Shown here piece after piece: positions 1 through 7,925 of a stretch of DNA of 64,000 bases. Source of the stretch: an uncultured Holophagaceae bacterium (GTDB taxonomy: Bacteria > Acidobacteriota > Holophagae > Holophagales > Holophagaceae); NCBI GenBank assembly GCA_903857495.1, contig CAIOFF010000035.1, positions 1-64,000 on the forward strand, read 5' to 3'. The notes below the pieces were generated by a model. That model was given only the letters and a program-made list of their open reading frames with translations, did no database searches and was not told the origin of the DNA. Made by a program: the position numbers and the translations under genes. Position 1 is the first letter of the stretch; each line of letters begins with the position of its first letter.

Positions 1-354
1 CAGGCTTCGACTCGCTCTCGCAGGGGTGCCAACTCCGCAGAGGACGGTCGCTTCTTCCTTTTGCCCAAGGGGAATCTCCGATCCCCACGAGCCTATCGGC
101 GCCCACCTCACCCGGTCACGCACCCTTGCCGGAAAGACACTCTTTTTTCGCGAAGTCGCCCCGTTTTCGGCGATGAAGGTTGCCGTAAGTTGCATTTAGA
201 GGCAGGGACTGAGTCTGGCGAGTTCGCTGGATCGGCCAAGTGGGCCGATGGGGGATTTTGGGGCCAGAATCCGTTCGGCACACACGACGGCGCCCATATT
301 CCCTACCCATTCGTCATCAGGATCCTAATCACCCCCATATTCGGGGCCGATGCG
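1..354. other. Left edge, no supported gene
   Basis: No reading frame here gives a recognisable protein. A frame open from a TTG at 61 joins the MotA-like gene, but its first ~98 residues are basic and low in complexity and look non-coding. The segment probably holds the leader and promoter of the MotA-like gene. Confidence 0.4.
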
Positions 355-825
355 GTGAAAGGCCCATTCCGCCGCGGGAGGTCAGCCATCACCCGTTTCA
401 TTCTTGGAATCGTCTTCGCAATCGTGGCGCTGATGACAGGCGCGACCATGTTCGGGGGATCCCTGGTCACCTGGCTCCACCCTGCGGTGGGGGCGTTCTT
501 CCTGGTGGTCGTGGCGCCCTGGGTCGCGGCCATGGCGGTCTGGTCCCGCAAGGACGTGGCCCAGGCGTTCCGTGATGCCTTCCGACCTACGGGTGGACCG
601 GCACCGATCCCCGCGTCACCCGGTGTCTGGAAGACTTTCGAATACCTGTTCTACATCGCCAGCGTGATCAGCGTATTCACCGGGTTGGTGATCACCTTCA
701 ACCATCTTTCCTATGACCCGGCGAACCTTGGACCCAAGCTGGGCGCGTCCCTGATCTCGCCGTTCTACGGGGTTATGCTGGCCATGGTTGCCCGGCTTCT
801 TCGCATCCGGGTGGAGGCCCGATGA
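355..825 (+). CDS. Short MotA/TolQ/ExbB-like membrane protein
   Basis: A protein of about 156 residues from a GTG at 355; the start is uncertain, and an ATG at 433 is the alternative. It has two halves like a proton-channel stator subunit. The first is a hydrophobic segment, then a GGSLVTWLHP motif and a second hydrophobic segment. After a short proline-rich linker comes a pair of membrane helices (EYLFYIASVISVFTGLV and LGPKLGASLISPFYGVMLAMV) that resembles the MotA/TolQ core. The large cytoplasmic domain of true MotA is missing, so motor function is unlikely. The stop overlaps the next start by 4 bp, so the two are probably translated together. No MotB/ExbD-like partner is visible. Assignment to the fold is by eye. 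Confidence 0.55.
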   Translation: MKGPFRRGRSAITRFILGIVFAIVALMTGATMFGGSLVTWLHPAVGAFFLVVVAPWVAAMAVWSRKDVAQAFRDAFRPTGGPAPIPASPGVWKTFEYLFYIASVISVFTGLVITFNHLSYDPANLGPKLGASLISPFYGVMLAMVARLLRIRVEAR

Positions 826-1295
826 CCGATCAAGCCCTGGACGAGCAGATCCTGGACACCCTTCTCCAGGCCAAGCTGCTTGCCCAGCGCTATCGCCATC
901 TGACCGGGAAGCCGCTGGGCATCACGGGTGAGGTCGCGGAGTATGAGGCGGCCCGGATCCTGGGCATTCAGCTCACGCGGGCGCGTCAGGCCGGGTATGA
1001 CGCCATCGAGTTGGTCGGTCAGACCGAACGGCGGCTTCAGATCAAGGGACGGTGCATCCTGGAACAGTCGAAGCCGGGCCAGCGCCTCGGGTCGATCGAT
1101 ATCCACAAGGAATGGGACGCGGTTCTGATGGTGCTGCTCGATGGGAACTTCGATGCCGTCGAGATCCACCAGGCTGAACGGACTGCAGTGATCGCACGCC
1201 TTGCGGAACCGGGCTCAAAGTCACGCAACGAACGCGGCTCGCTTGGGGTGAACCAGTTCAAGGCCATAGGCCATCTCCGCTGGAAGCGACCGTAG
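822..1295 (+). CDS. DUF6998-like protein, possible nuclease fold
   Basis: A soluble 157-residue protein starting in an ATGA overlap with the MotA-like gene. Its order of motifs, ITGEVAEYEAARILG, GYDAIE, RLQIKGR, WDAVLMVLLD and NERGSLGVNQFKAIGHLRW, matches my memory of the DUF6998 family often found in defence-like or mobile contexts. The arrangement of an N-terminal helix with E, then GYDAI, then QIKGR is compatible with a PD-(D/E)XK-type core (D..QIK), but this is inference. The overlap with a membrane protein suggests the two work as a pair. No known cellular pathway is implied. Confidence 0.55.
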   Translation: MTDQALDEQILDTLLQAKLLAQRYRHLTGKPLGITGEVAEYEAARILGIQLTRARQAGYDAIELVGQTERRLQIKGRCILEQSKPGQRLGSIDIHKEWDAVLMVLLDGNFDAVEIHQAERTAVIARLAEPGSKSRNERGSLGVNQFKAIGHLRWKRP

Positions 1296-1436
1296 ACACA
1301 GCATCCCGTCAGTCTGGAACCGTGAACGGTTGCCGATGCCGATGAACGTTTCTTGGGTGGTGAAAATATCTCGACAAATTCAAGAACGGTTCTATCCTCC
1401 TCGCGTCGGGTCGCACCCGAGGAAAGGTCGGACATC

Positions 1437-1667
1437 ATGAGCAACAGGAAGACTTATCACGTCACCCCCCATGAGGGCGGATGGCAAGTGAAGGGCGAAG
1501 GAGCCAAGCGCGCCGCCGGCGTCTTCGACACCAAGGCTGAAGCCGTCAAGGCAGGTGTGCAAATCGCACAGAACCAGCCCCTTGGCGAACTCCGCATCCA
1601 TCGCCAGGACGGGACCATCCAGGACGAACGGACCTACGGCAAGGATCCATTCCCGCCGAAGGGCTGA
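1437..1667 (+). CDS. DUF2188 family small protein
   Basis: A 76-residue protein with the classic DUF2188 layout: YHVTPHEGGWQVKGEGAKRA near the N terminus, then FDTKAEAVKAG, then a C-terminal GELRIHRQDGTIQDERTYG. The start is set by an AGGAAAGG ribosome binding site 10-17 bp upstream of the ATG. The family is widespread and its function is unknown. It is monocistronic as far as I can see: a 141-bp gap separates it from the gene before, and it converges with the methylase gene 75 bp further on. Confidence 0.75.
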   Translation: MSNRKTYHVTPHEGGWQVKGEGAKRAAGVFDTKAEAVKAGVQIAQNQPLGELRIHRQDGTIQDERTYGKDPFPPKG

Positions 1668-1742
1668 AGGGCAACTGGCTGCAGTTGAATCACGGCAACC
1701 CGAACATCACGAGCTCAAATCAACGATCCGATTGGCGAAGCA

Positions 1743-2627
1743 CTACGCCCCTTGCCCGAGGAGGACTTCGTTGATGGCCTGGATTACTGACCCATTCGGG
1801 ATTCGGACGCTATCAGCGAAAAAGAACGCCTCCCGGCCCTTGTACGCCTTCCCAGCGTGATATTGAAGGTCGTACATGAAGAATTGCCGCGTGGCGAAGT
1901 GCGCCAGGACCTCCGGGGCGCCATCGTAGGAGACGACCCATGGGATCCGGATGTCCCGCTGGATGACCCGAGCGATCCTCGCGTGGTCCTCGGGTGTGTA
2001 GTGGTTTAAGTAAAGGCGCTCTGCCTTCTTAAAATACGGGGGATCGAGGTAGACCAGGGATTTCCGAGGCATCCCAGGAAGTTCCCTCCGGATGAAGTCC
2101 TCTGCGTCTAGGTTGGTAACCCTCACCAGCTCCCGCCGGTAGGCGATGGCTTCAATCCTGGCGATCAGGTTGCGCCGCGTGAACCTGGCGTCCATTTTCC
2201 AGCGGCCAGTTTGATCCTGCCCTCCTATCAGCCCGCCAGAAGGGATGCCTGACCGGTTGCACCGATTCAGAAAGAACAGGCTGAACCCGAGATCGAGCGT
2301 TCCAGCGGCTTCCCCTTCGGCCATGATCGCCTTCTGTTTCCGCCACTCGTCCACGGTCATGGAGGCACAGGCGATTCGTCGACAGAATTCCTCCGTCTCG
2401 TCCAGGATGGAACGCCAGAAGGCGTAGAGCGCCACTGAGGCATCGTTGAGATGCACTCGCGCCACGTCCCCTGCCAGCAGGAGTTCTATGGCGACTCCGG
2501 CGCCGCCGGCGTAGGGTTCGATGTAGTCGCCGCCCAGAAGACCGTTCGTCTCCATGACTTCCCGGATGAACGGCGCCAGCCGCTGCTTCCCGCCAGGGTA
2601 TCTCAGTGGGGTCTTGTATCGACTCAT
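1743..2627 (-). CDS. dam: DNA adenine methylase (Dam/DpnM type)
   Basis: A 294-residue class D12 N6-adenine methyltransferase, which transfers methyl from S-adenosylmethionine to adenine, usually in GATC-like sites. The SAM motif is at the N terminus (TPLRYPGGKQRLAPFI, then YIEPYAGGAGVAIELL), and the catalytic DPPY lies in SLVYLDPPYFKKAERLY. Length and motif order are normal, so it looks active. An AAGG ribosome binding site precedes the ATG. It lies 39 bp behind the ParB-like gene on the same strand, so the two are probably one operon. No matching restriction enzyme is adjacent, so it is an orphan or part of a modification-dependent defence unit. Site specificity cannot be read from the sequence. 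Confidence 0.9.
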   Translation of the reverse strand: MSRYKTPLRYPGGKQRLAPFIREVMETNGLLGGDYIEPYAGGAGVAIELLLAGDVARVHLNDASVALYAFWRSILDETEEFCRRIACASMTVDEWRKQKAIMAEGEAAGTLDLGFSLFFLNRCNRSGIPSGGLIGGQDQTGRWKMDARFTRRNLIARIEAIAYRRELVRVTNLDAEDFIRRELPGMPRKSLVYLDPPYFKKAERLYLNHYTPEDHARIARVIQRDIRIPWVVSYDGAPEVLAHFATRQFFMYDLQYHAGKAYKGREAFFFADSVRIPNGSVIQAINEVLLGQGA

Positions 2628-2666
2628 CCTTGCCTTTCAATCGCCGTCGGTTTCAGTATGGCCTGC

Positions 2667-4124
2667 CTATTCGTTCAGGGCCTCCAGCAAGGGGAAGATG
2701 TTGTGAAACACGATGGCGATGTGCTGGCCATCCACCGAGAAGTTGGGGTTGTGGACCAACTGATTCATCGAGTTGACGGATAGGATCCCATCGGGGTTCT
2801 TCAGGTCCGTGAGCGCCCCCTTGAGGCGCTTCAACACGATGGGGTCCTTTTTCCCGCTCGCGCCGTTCGTCATATGGTCGGTTACGTCCGTGAGGATGGA
2901 AGCTAGATCGCGTTCACGAGTTCCTGACTTGTCGATGTAGGTCAATCCGGATTTCGGATGGTCATCGCAATATGCCTTTGCGGAGATTTCAAACATGCTC
3001 CGAAGGAGGAAACAGAAGGCGTGCGGCTGTCCATCCAGATCAAGCTTGAGGCGTACGGCCTCATCCCTCAGGACGACGACCTTTCCCCGATTCGCGCCCT
3101 TGGGGGCGAACTTCTTCAGGGCGGCGATCACGGAAGCCGGGTTATTGTGCGCCTTGGCGCTCGGTTTCTTTGGAGCGGCAGGTTGTGGTGCGGGTGAGCC
3201 ACCGGTGGATCCCGGACCTACCCCGCCAGGAGACGTTCCCGGCTTCTTCGATTTTCCATTTCCTCCATTCCCGGGTTGAAGAGCTCCCGAGCTACCCGGC
3301 GAGGGCCCAGCGGGGGTGCCGCCATTGATGATGAAGCCGAATTTCACGAATTGGTCGTCCGTATCAACACGCAACTGCCTGGTGGAAAAGGATTCCTCAC
3401 CGATCGCGAGCAGCAACTCCTCCAGGTGCGGCCGGTTGGTGCCCTTCGGGTACTTGTCCACAACCTCCCGAGCGTTCTTCAGGCCAATTCGAGGGGCAAG
3501 CTTTTGCAACGCCTCGTTCAGGATCGTAAGCGGGTAATCCCCACCCCACCGTTCCCGCTGATGGGTCTGCATGTTCTTACCCGCCTTCAGGTAGCGTTCG
3601 AGCAGATCCAGTCCCGGCTCATCCGCGGAATTGATATCCCGGTTGTGTCTGGCAGTGGCCACCGCTTCCCACTTCGTCCGTGCGGCCTGATCCCCCTTCC
3701 CGTGGATCCTGGTGATGCACTTGTCTAGCAAATCGGCTTCAGAGGCGTCATAGACAAGGCATGGGACCTCCTGAAGGAGTCCCTTGATCTCGTCCGATAT
3801 GGCCGCCATGGACGCTTGTAGGTTCTTGGGGGTGTTCACGCCGTCACCGGGCACGATGCCGAGAATCAGCTTGATCGCGGCGACTCGGCGATTCCCCTCT
3901 TTGACAATGAGGTCCTTGCCTCCCTTGCCGGACTTCAGCAGGAGCAGGTTGTCCGTGGGATGGTAGCCATCCTCCAGGAGACTTGAGACCAAGGCCCAGA
4001 ATCGATCCGTGTTGATGTTGATGATCGCCTTGAGGGCATCCTCTTCGTTCGTCTGCGGAAGGATGCGGTAATTCTTCAGATCCAAAATGATGGATTTGAC
4101 GGGGATCGTGCGCTGGTCCGCCAT
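2667..4124 (-). CDS. ParB/Srx-like domain protein with helical C-terminal domain
   Basis: A 485-residue protein; the ATG at 4124 is chosen because GGAGG lies 8 bp upstream. The N terminus carries a ParB/sulfiredoxin-like fold: TIPVKSIILDLKNYRILPQ, then LIVKEGNRRVAAIKLI, the VxEGNRRxxA box of ParB-related nucleotidases. A Gly/Pro/Ser-rich linker (about residues 275-330) leads to a helical C-terminal domain with FLLRSMFEISAKAY and LNQ-like SMNQLVHNPNF motifs. The plasmid partition helix-turn-helix is absent, so a role in segregation is unlikely. Similar ParB-domain proteins sit in phage-defence and mobile loci next to methylases, as here with dam 39 bp downstream. The exact function is unknown. 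Confidence 0.7.
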   Translation of the reverse strand: MADQRTIPVKSIILDLKNYRILPQTNEEDALKAIININTDRFWALVSSLLEDGYHPTDNLLLLKSGKGGKDLIVKEGNRRVAAIKLILGIVPGDGVNTPKNLQASMAAISDEIKGLLQEVPCLVYDASEADLLDKCITRIHGKGDQAARTKWEAVATARHNRDINSADEPGLDLLERYLKAGKNMQTHQRERWGGDYPLTILNEALQKLAPRIGLKNAREVVDKYPKGTNRPHLEELLLAIGEESFSTRQLRVDTDDQFVKFGFIINGGTPAGPSPGSSGALQPGNGGNGKSKKPGTSPGGVGPGSTGGSPAPQPAAPKKPSAKAHNNPASVIAALKKFAPKGANRGKVVVLRDEAVRLKLDLDGQPHAFCFLLRSMFEISAKAYCDDHPKSGLTYIDKSGTRERDLASILTDVTDHMTNGASGKKDPIVLKRLKGALTDLKNPDGILSVNSMNQLVHNPNFSVDGQHIAIVFHNIFPLLEALNE

Positions 4125-4357
4125 GGGAGGGACCTCCGTGGGCAAGGGATTGGTCTGAATGAATTAGCCTGAACCGAGAGTATCCCTTTCCGCCGCCATG
4201 GGAAATACAGACATCGATCATGTTGGATAGATGACCCCTTGGGACGATGGAGCCTTCCACATCCCCGTTCGGGATCCCCTCTTTCCGAGAGGGATTTCGC
4301 GCTCACCGCTGGGGAATCGCCCGTTCTCTTGTGTCCAGGACCGCCGAACGCATGTGT

Positions 4358-4735
4358 TCAGAAAAGGGGTTGCTGCACCCCGTTCAATTTTTTCAGCGCC
4401 GCACGGACGAAGCGCTCATTCAATTCAAAGCCAATCGCCCGTCTGGCGTTAGAAGCGGCCACCACAAGCGAAGTTCCGGTCCCCGCAAAGGGATCAAGAA
4501 CGATGTCATCCCGGGGGGATGAACTGAGGATCCTCGGTTCGATAAGCCTGGTGGGAAAGGTGGCGCTGTGGCCGTCTGTCCCCGCCGAGACATTCACCTT
4601 TTGAACGTCGTGAGGAAGGTCTCCGGCAGCCTCTAGGTCGTAGTGGTACCTCGCGCGCCCTTCCTTCAGCCGCTTCACGAAGTGGAAGAAGTGCTCATGG
4701 GTGGAGGCAACGGGATAGTGATCCCATAGCCAATG
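4358..4735 (-). pseudogene. 3' fragment of a DNA (N4/N6) methyltransferase
   Basis: The frame encodes only the C-terminal part of an N4/N6 DNA methyltransferase: STHEHFFHFVKR, then GHSATFPTRLIEPRILSSS, then the SAM-binding DPFAGTGTSLVVAA and the terminal GFELNERFVRAALKKL. The catalytic (D/S)PPY box and the target recognition region, which should lie upstream, are missing. The frame stays open to about 4810 but homology fades near 4735, at the edge of the caspase cassette on the other strand. The arrival of that cassette probably removed the 5' half of this gene. It is therefore a remnant, not an active enzyme. Confidence 0.75.
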
Positions 4736-4801
4736 TCCTACGTTCGCGCATCGGGAACGTGTAAGCTTCCAGGCAGACCATGCGTCATGGAGGGGGTGGA
4801 A

Positions 4802-5596
4802 ATGAACGGCCTAGGTATAAGGGCATCACGACATGCATTGATCATCGCCGTTCCAAATGCCCGAGGGGAAAAGGAGATTCCTGGGACAATCGCCGACCTG
4901 AATTCATGGCAGAGGTTCCTGGTAGAAGATGGCGCTGGAGCATGGGAACCGGGTGAGATCACGCCATTGCTGAATCCTACGAAGGTCCAAGTATTGACCT
5001 GCGTGGAAAGGATTCGTAGGGCCAAACCTGACTATGTTCTCGTCGCATTCAGTGGACACGGGGATCACGCTTTGACATCAGCCACCAGTGGGTTTGATCG
5101 GCTGGTTCTTGGCGATGGTGAATGCGTTTCCGAAACGCAACTGGATCCCGGCACTGGAAGGACTCTTCTGGTTCTGGACGCGTGCCGTGGCATCAGCCTG
5201 GATCTGATTTTGAAAGCCCAGCGTGAACTTGCCGGAATGATGAAATTCGCCGAGGACAGGGGAGGCTATCGCGCAGCCTGTCGCCAAGCTTTTGATCGGG
5301 CGGTGCTTGCAGCAGAACAAGGAACCATCACACTGCGATCATGTGCTGTGGGCGAGTCCGCAAGCGAAGACAAAAGAGCAGGTGGTGCCTTCACGCAAGC
5401 CTTCATCTTCGCTGGTAGCGAATGGGTCAGAGCGAAAGGGCCGCTCCGTTCGCCTGCCGACCAAGTTTTGGAATGTGATGTGGCTTTCTCGACTGCCAGT
5501 GTTGATGTGACAGCGAAATTCCCAAACCAGCACCCTGTGGCGACGATCGGTCGTAGGCGAAAAGCCTTCCCGTTCGCCGTTGCTCCAGCGCGATGA
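4802..5596 (+). CDS. Caspase-like protease (peptidase C14)
   Basis: A 264-residue caspase-fold peptidase. After RHALIIAVPNA, a typical first strand of bacterial metacaspase-like proteins, come the catalytic histidine in VLVAFSGHGDH (His86) and the cysteine in TLLVLDACRG (Cys128). The ATG at 4802 is preferred because GGAGGGGG lies just upstream. There is no signal peptide or fused sensor domain, so this is a compact cytoplasmic protease. Its stop overlaps the start of the next gene (ATGA), which encodes a 4-TM protein. Bacterial caspases linked to membrane proteins commonly act in cell-suicide or anti-phage systems. That function is inferred from context. Base composition is lower in GC than the chromosomal part of the window. 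Confidence 0.85.
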   Translation: MNGLGIRASRHALIIAVPNARGEKEIPGTIADLNSWQRFLVEDGAGAWEPGEITPLLNPTKVQVLTCVERIRRAKPDYVLVAFSGHGDHALTSATSGFDRLVLGDGECVSETQLDPGTGRTLLVLDACRGISLDLILKAQRELAGMMKFAEDRGGYRAACRQAFDRAVLAAEQGTITLRSCAVGESASEDKRAGGAFTQAFIFAGSEWVRAKGPLRSPADQVLECDVAFSTASVDVTAKFPNQHPVATIGRRRKAFPFAVAPAR

Positions 5597-6435
5597 CGAC
5601 AATGAACGGGGCGGATACTCAAGATCCCCAGCCGGAAGATTTTCCTGCCGGGTTGCACACGCCGTCACCAGTGGGCGGCACGTGGCCAGAAAAGAAGGAA
5701 ATCGCATACCTGATTCTAGAGACGGACCACTTCATTGTCTTTCTGGATGAGAAAAACGACGTCGACTGGGCCACCCGGGATACCTACAAGGTCGATATCC
5801 GAGGGAAAAGGGAGCAAGGTAAGGCCCTCGTCGAGGTGGCATATCTTCAGGGTCTTCCAACCGGATTCCTGCGGGAAGATCAGCATCTAGCCTTCAGGCG
5901 AATGCTTGGGGAAGCCGTGGCCCACGCCCTGAACGAGGACTACAAGAGCTCGCAAAGGATGCTCACCCTCGCTAGGGATTACGCGGAGGGGCGTGGTCTT
6001 GAAGTCGCCCGAATCTGGTATCTCTCGGGAAGCACGCTTGCCTCCCTGACAATGATGGTGGCTTGGTGCATCTGCTGGTGCTTTCGGGCTCACCTGAACA
6101 CACCCATGACCTTCGTCCTGTTCGCCATGTTCGCGGGCAGCCTTGGGGCACTTTACTCTGTGCTGCTTCGCCTTCGTACGATCCCACTTGAACCAACGTC
6201 CAGGCCCAAGATGCACTACATCGAAGGGGCGGCGAGGATCGGTGTCGGGGCACTTGGCGCACTTCTGGTTGGAGTAGCCGTTCGACTGAAGGTTCTTGGA
6301 TTCCTTCCCGGGGCGGGGGACCCCTCCTTGCTGAACTTTGTTTTCGTGGGCTTCATCGCGGGCGCATCGGAGCGACTTGCCCCTTCCTTGATCGAGAAGA
6401 CGACATCCACTTCAAGCGGAACGACTGACAAGTAA
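5593..6435 (+). CDS. Four-helix membrane protein coupled to the caspase
   Basis: A 280-residue protein with a soluble N-terminal domain (about 1-135) followed by four predicted membrane helices near residues 141-163, 171-192, 213-231 and 246-258. The last ends in FVGFIAGASERLAPSL, a G-x-x-x-G-x-SER-type ending I associate with membrane subunits of conflict systems. The soluble part has no motif I recognise. The ATG lies inside the caspase stop region (ATGA), so the two products are probably made in fixed ratio. The protein could be a pore or membrane effector cleaved or released by the caspase, or the sensor that controls it. I cannot name a family. Confidence 0.65.
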   Translation: MTTMNGADTQDPQPEDFPAGLHTPSPVGGTWPEKKEIAYLILETDHFIVFLDEKNDVDWATRDTYKVDIRGKREQGKALVEVAYLQGLPTGFLREDQHLAFRRMLGEAVAHALNEDYKSSQRMLTLARDYAEGRGLEVARIWYLSGSTLASLTMMVAWCICWCFRAHLNTPMTFVLFAMFAGSLGALYSVLLRLRTIPLEPTSRPKMHYIEGAARIGVGALGALLVGVAVRLKVLGFLPGAGDPSLLNFVFVGFIAGASERLAPSLIEKTTSTSSGTTDK

Positions 6436-6526
6436 GCCGAACAGGTTCACGGAGGTTGAATATCGCATCCAGGTTCAACAATGGCCAAGTGTTCAGCGGA
6501 ATCCGCCACCCCGGGAAGGAATCCAG

Positions 6527-7243
6527 ATGTCCCCGATGAGTGCCGTTAAGGACATGACTTCCGATCAAAAAGGCCGGATAGGTGAGGACACTGTTTGCCT
6601 TGGTTTTAGAAAAATGGGCTATGACATATTTAGGACAGGGATTGAACACACGGAATTAGTTACATTATCCCGAGATGCCAATATATATAGAAATCCTCTA
6701 TTTCAACAAAAACGAAAAAGTCCCGATTTTTTGTTCAAAAAAGGAGATTTTTCCTATTTTGTTGAAGTTAAACTCCGCGCGAGTATTACGGACCCACTCA
6801 ACCCTAATTTCATCAAAGGATTGATTACCTACTATCTTGGCAAGCCGATCACAGAAGGATCGGATAGCAATCCCTTGCAGCGAACGCAAAGGCTTGGTCA
6901 AAAATATTTTAGTCTATATCGCGACGTTTGTATGGTGTTGCTCATGCCTGACAAGGCTCACTTGGCGCGCCTTGGTGACCTGTTGTGGGCTGGACAGGAT
7001 CAATCTGGACTGTCTGATACCTGGCAAAATGCTTGGAAAATGTTCAACTCCAACACTTGGGAACACATCGAACGAGAATATGGTGACAACCCGAGCGAGG
7101 AAGGAAAAGCAGCGATGAGACAACGCATCGCTTATTTCAATTGTCTTGGTGAGGATTGGCAAAAATTCTCCACCTACTACGATGCGGTCAAAAGATCTTT
7201 CAGCTTGTCGGATTACGACCGTGGAGGGCCACCCAAATCATAG
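6527..7243 (+). CDS. PD-(D/E)XK nuclease-like protein, AT-rich gene
   Basis: A 238-residue protein with an N-terminal helix containing GRIGEDTVCLGFRKMGY, a common opening of restriction-like nuclease folds, followed by SPDFLFKKGDFSYFVEVKLR. The D...EVK pair fits a PD-(D/E)XK active site (D near 67, E-x-K near 78-80). The rest is helical with no known domain. The start has a GGAAGG ribosome binding site 7 bp upstream. The coding DNA is strikingly AT-rich compared with all neighbours, especially 6600-6800, which points to recent transfer. Its 3' end overlaps the convergent LRR-like gene by 31 bp. Confidence 0.6.
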   Translation: MSPMSAVKDMTSDQKGRIGEDTVCLGFRKMGYDIFRTGIEHTELVTLSRDANIYRNPLFQQKRKSPDFLFKKGDFSYFVEVKLRASITDPLNPNFIKGLITYYLGKPITEGSDSNPLQRTQRLGQKYFSLYRDVCMVLLMPDKAHLARLGDLLWAGQDQSGLSDTWQNAWKMFNSNTWEHIEREYGDNPSEEGKAAMRQRIAYFNCLGEDWQKFSTYYDAVKRSFSLSDYDRGGPPKS

Positions 7244-7764
7244 AGGCCGTCCGTAGTCGCGATTCGCCCATGCGGCGTGAACGGCCCGACGAACGTTCCG
7301 AGATCCGCGAGAATCACTGCGCCAGGAATGTCCAAACCGGCGGGCAGAATGTGATCCCACGATTCGCATCCCTGGATGTTGATGTAAGTGCCAGCGCTAA
7401 GGCAATTCGGAAGGGACCTCAGATTCAAACAGTCCCTTAGCTCCAAGGTGTCGCGGATGTCCATGGATTCCGGAAGCGAACGCACCCATGATCGCCCGGA
7501 CAGGTCGAGGTCGATCATCCACTTCCCGTCGCCCCACGTCAGGAAGGCCGACATCGCCGCGTCCGGGTCTACCTCTGCGATCAGGTCCAATGCTTCGACA
7601 ATGCCCATCCCGCTTGCGAGAAGCGGCGTCAGCGATGCCAACGGATCGGGCCGGCCTGTCGCAACTTCCCGGGCATCCTGGGTCGAATCAACGTGTGGGT
7701 CCCCCTTGCGGCTTTCCGGAAGTCCATCAGCCAGAGCGAACCGTCCGTTGGTCCCTTTCCCCAT
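7213..7764 (-). CDS. LRR-like protein of unknown function
   Basis: A 183-residue protein; the ATG at 7764 is chosen for the AGGAAGGGG upstream. The C-terminal half is built of short leucine-rich-like repeats of the form L-x-L-x-x-C-x-x-L-x-x-L-P, for example LELRDCLNLRSLPNCL and INIQGCESWDHILPAGL. The same unit, including GCxSWDxxxPxGxxI, recurs in the broken gene at 8906-9170, so they are paralogues. Such repeats are usually protein-binding surfaces. There is no signal peptide and no enzymatic motif. It is convergent with the nuclease-like gene, overlapping it by 31 bp. The function is unknown. Confidence 0.55.
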   Translation of the reverse strand: MGKGTNGRFALADGLPESRKGDPHVDSTQDAREVATGRPDPLASLTPLLASGMGIVEALDLIAEVDPDAAMSAFLTWGDGKWMIDLDLSGRSWVRSLPESMDIRDTLELRDCLNLRSLPNCLSAGTYINIQGCESWDHILPAGLDIPGAVILADLGTFVGPFTPHGRIATTDGLYDLGGPPRS

Positions 7765-7925
7765 GGCTGAACCCCTTCCTGGTTTCAGGGTTTCACGTCC
7801 GATGGGCGAAGGGACGGCCTTCTGGTCTAGGGGTTGATGTCGGACTGAACTGGCTTTCGTCGCGGGTTTCAATGGGGCCTACGGACTGGTAGGCTCTCGG
7901 GAAACCTCTTCAGGAACCGACCACT

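Noticed and set aside
1-8. CAGGCTTC at the window start matches the bases just outside the transposon end (14694)
   Set aside because: If it were the other target-site copy, TGTCG should follow directly; it does not. Eight matching bases can arise by chance.
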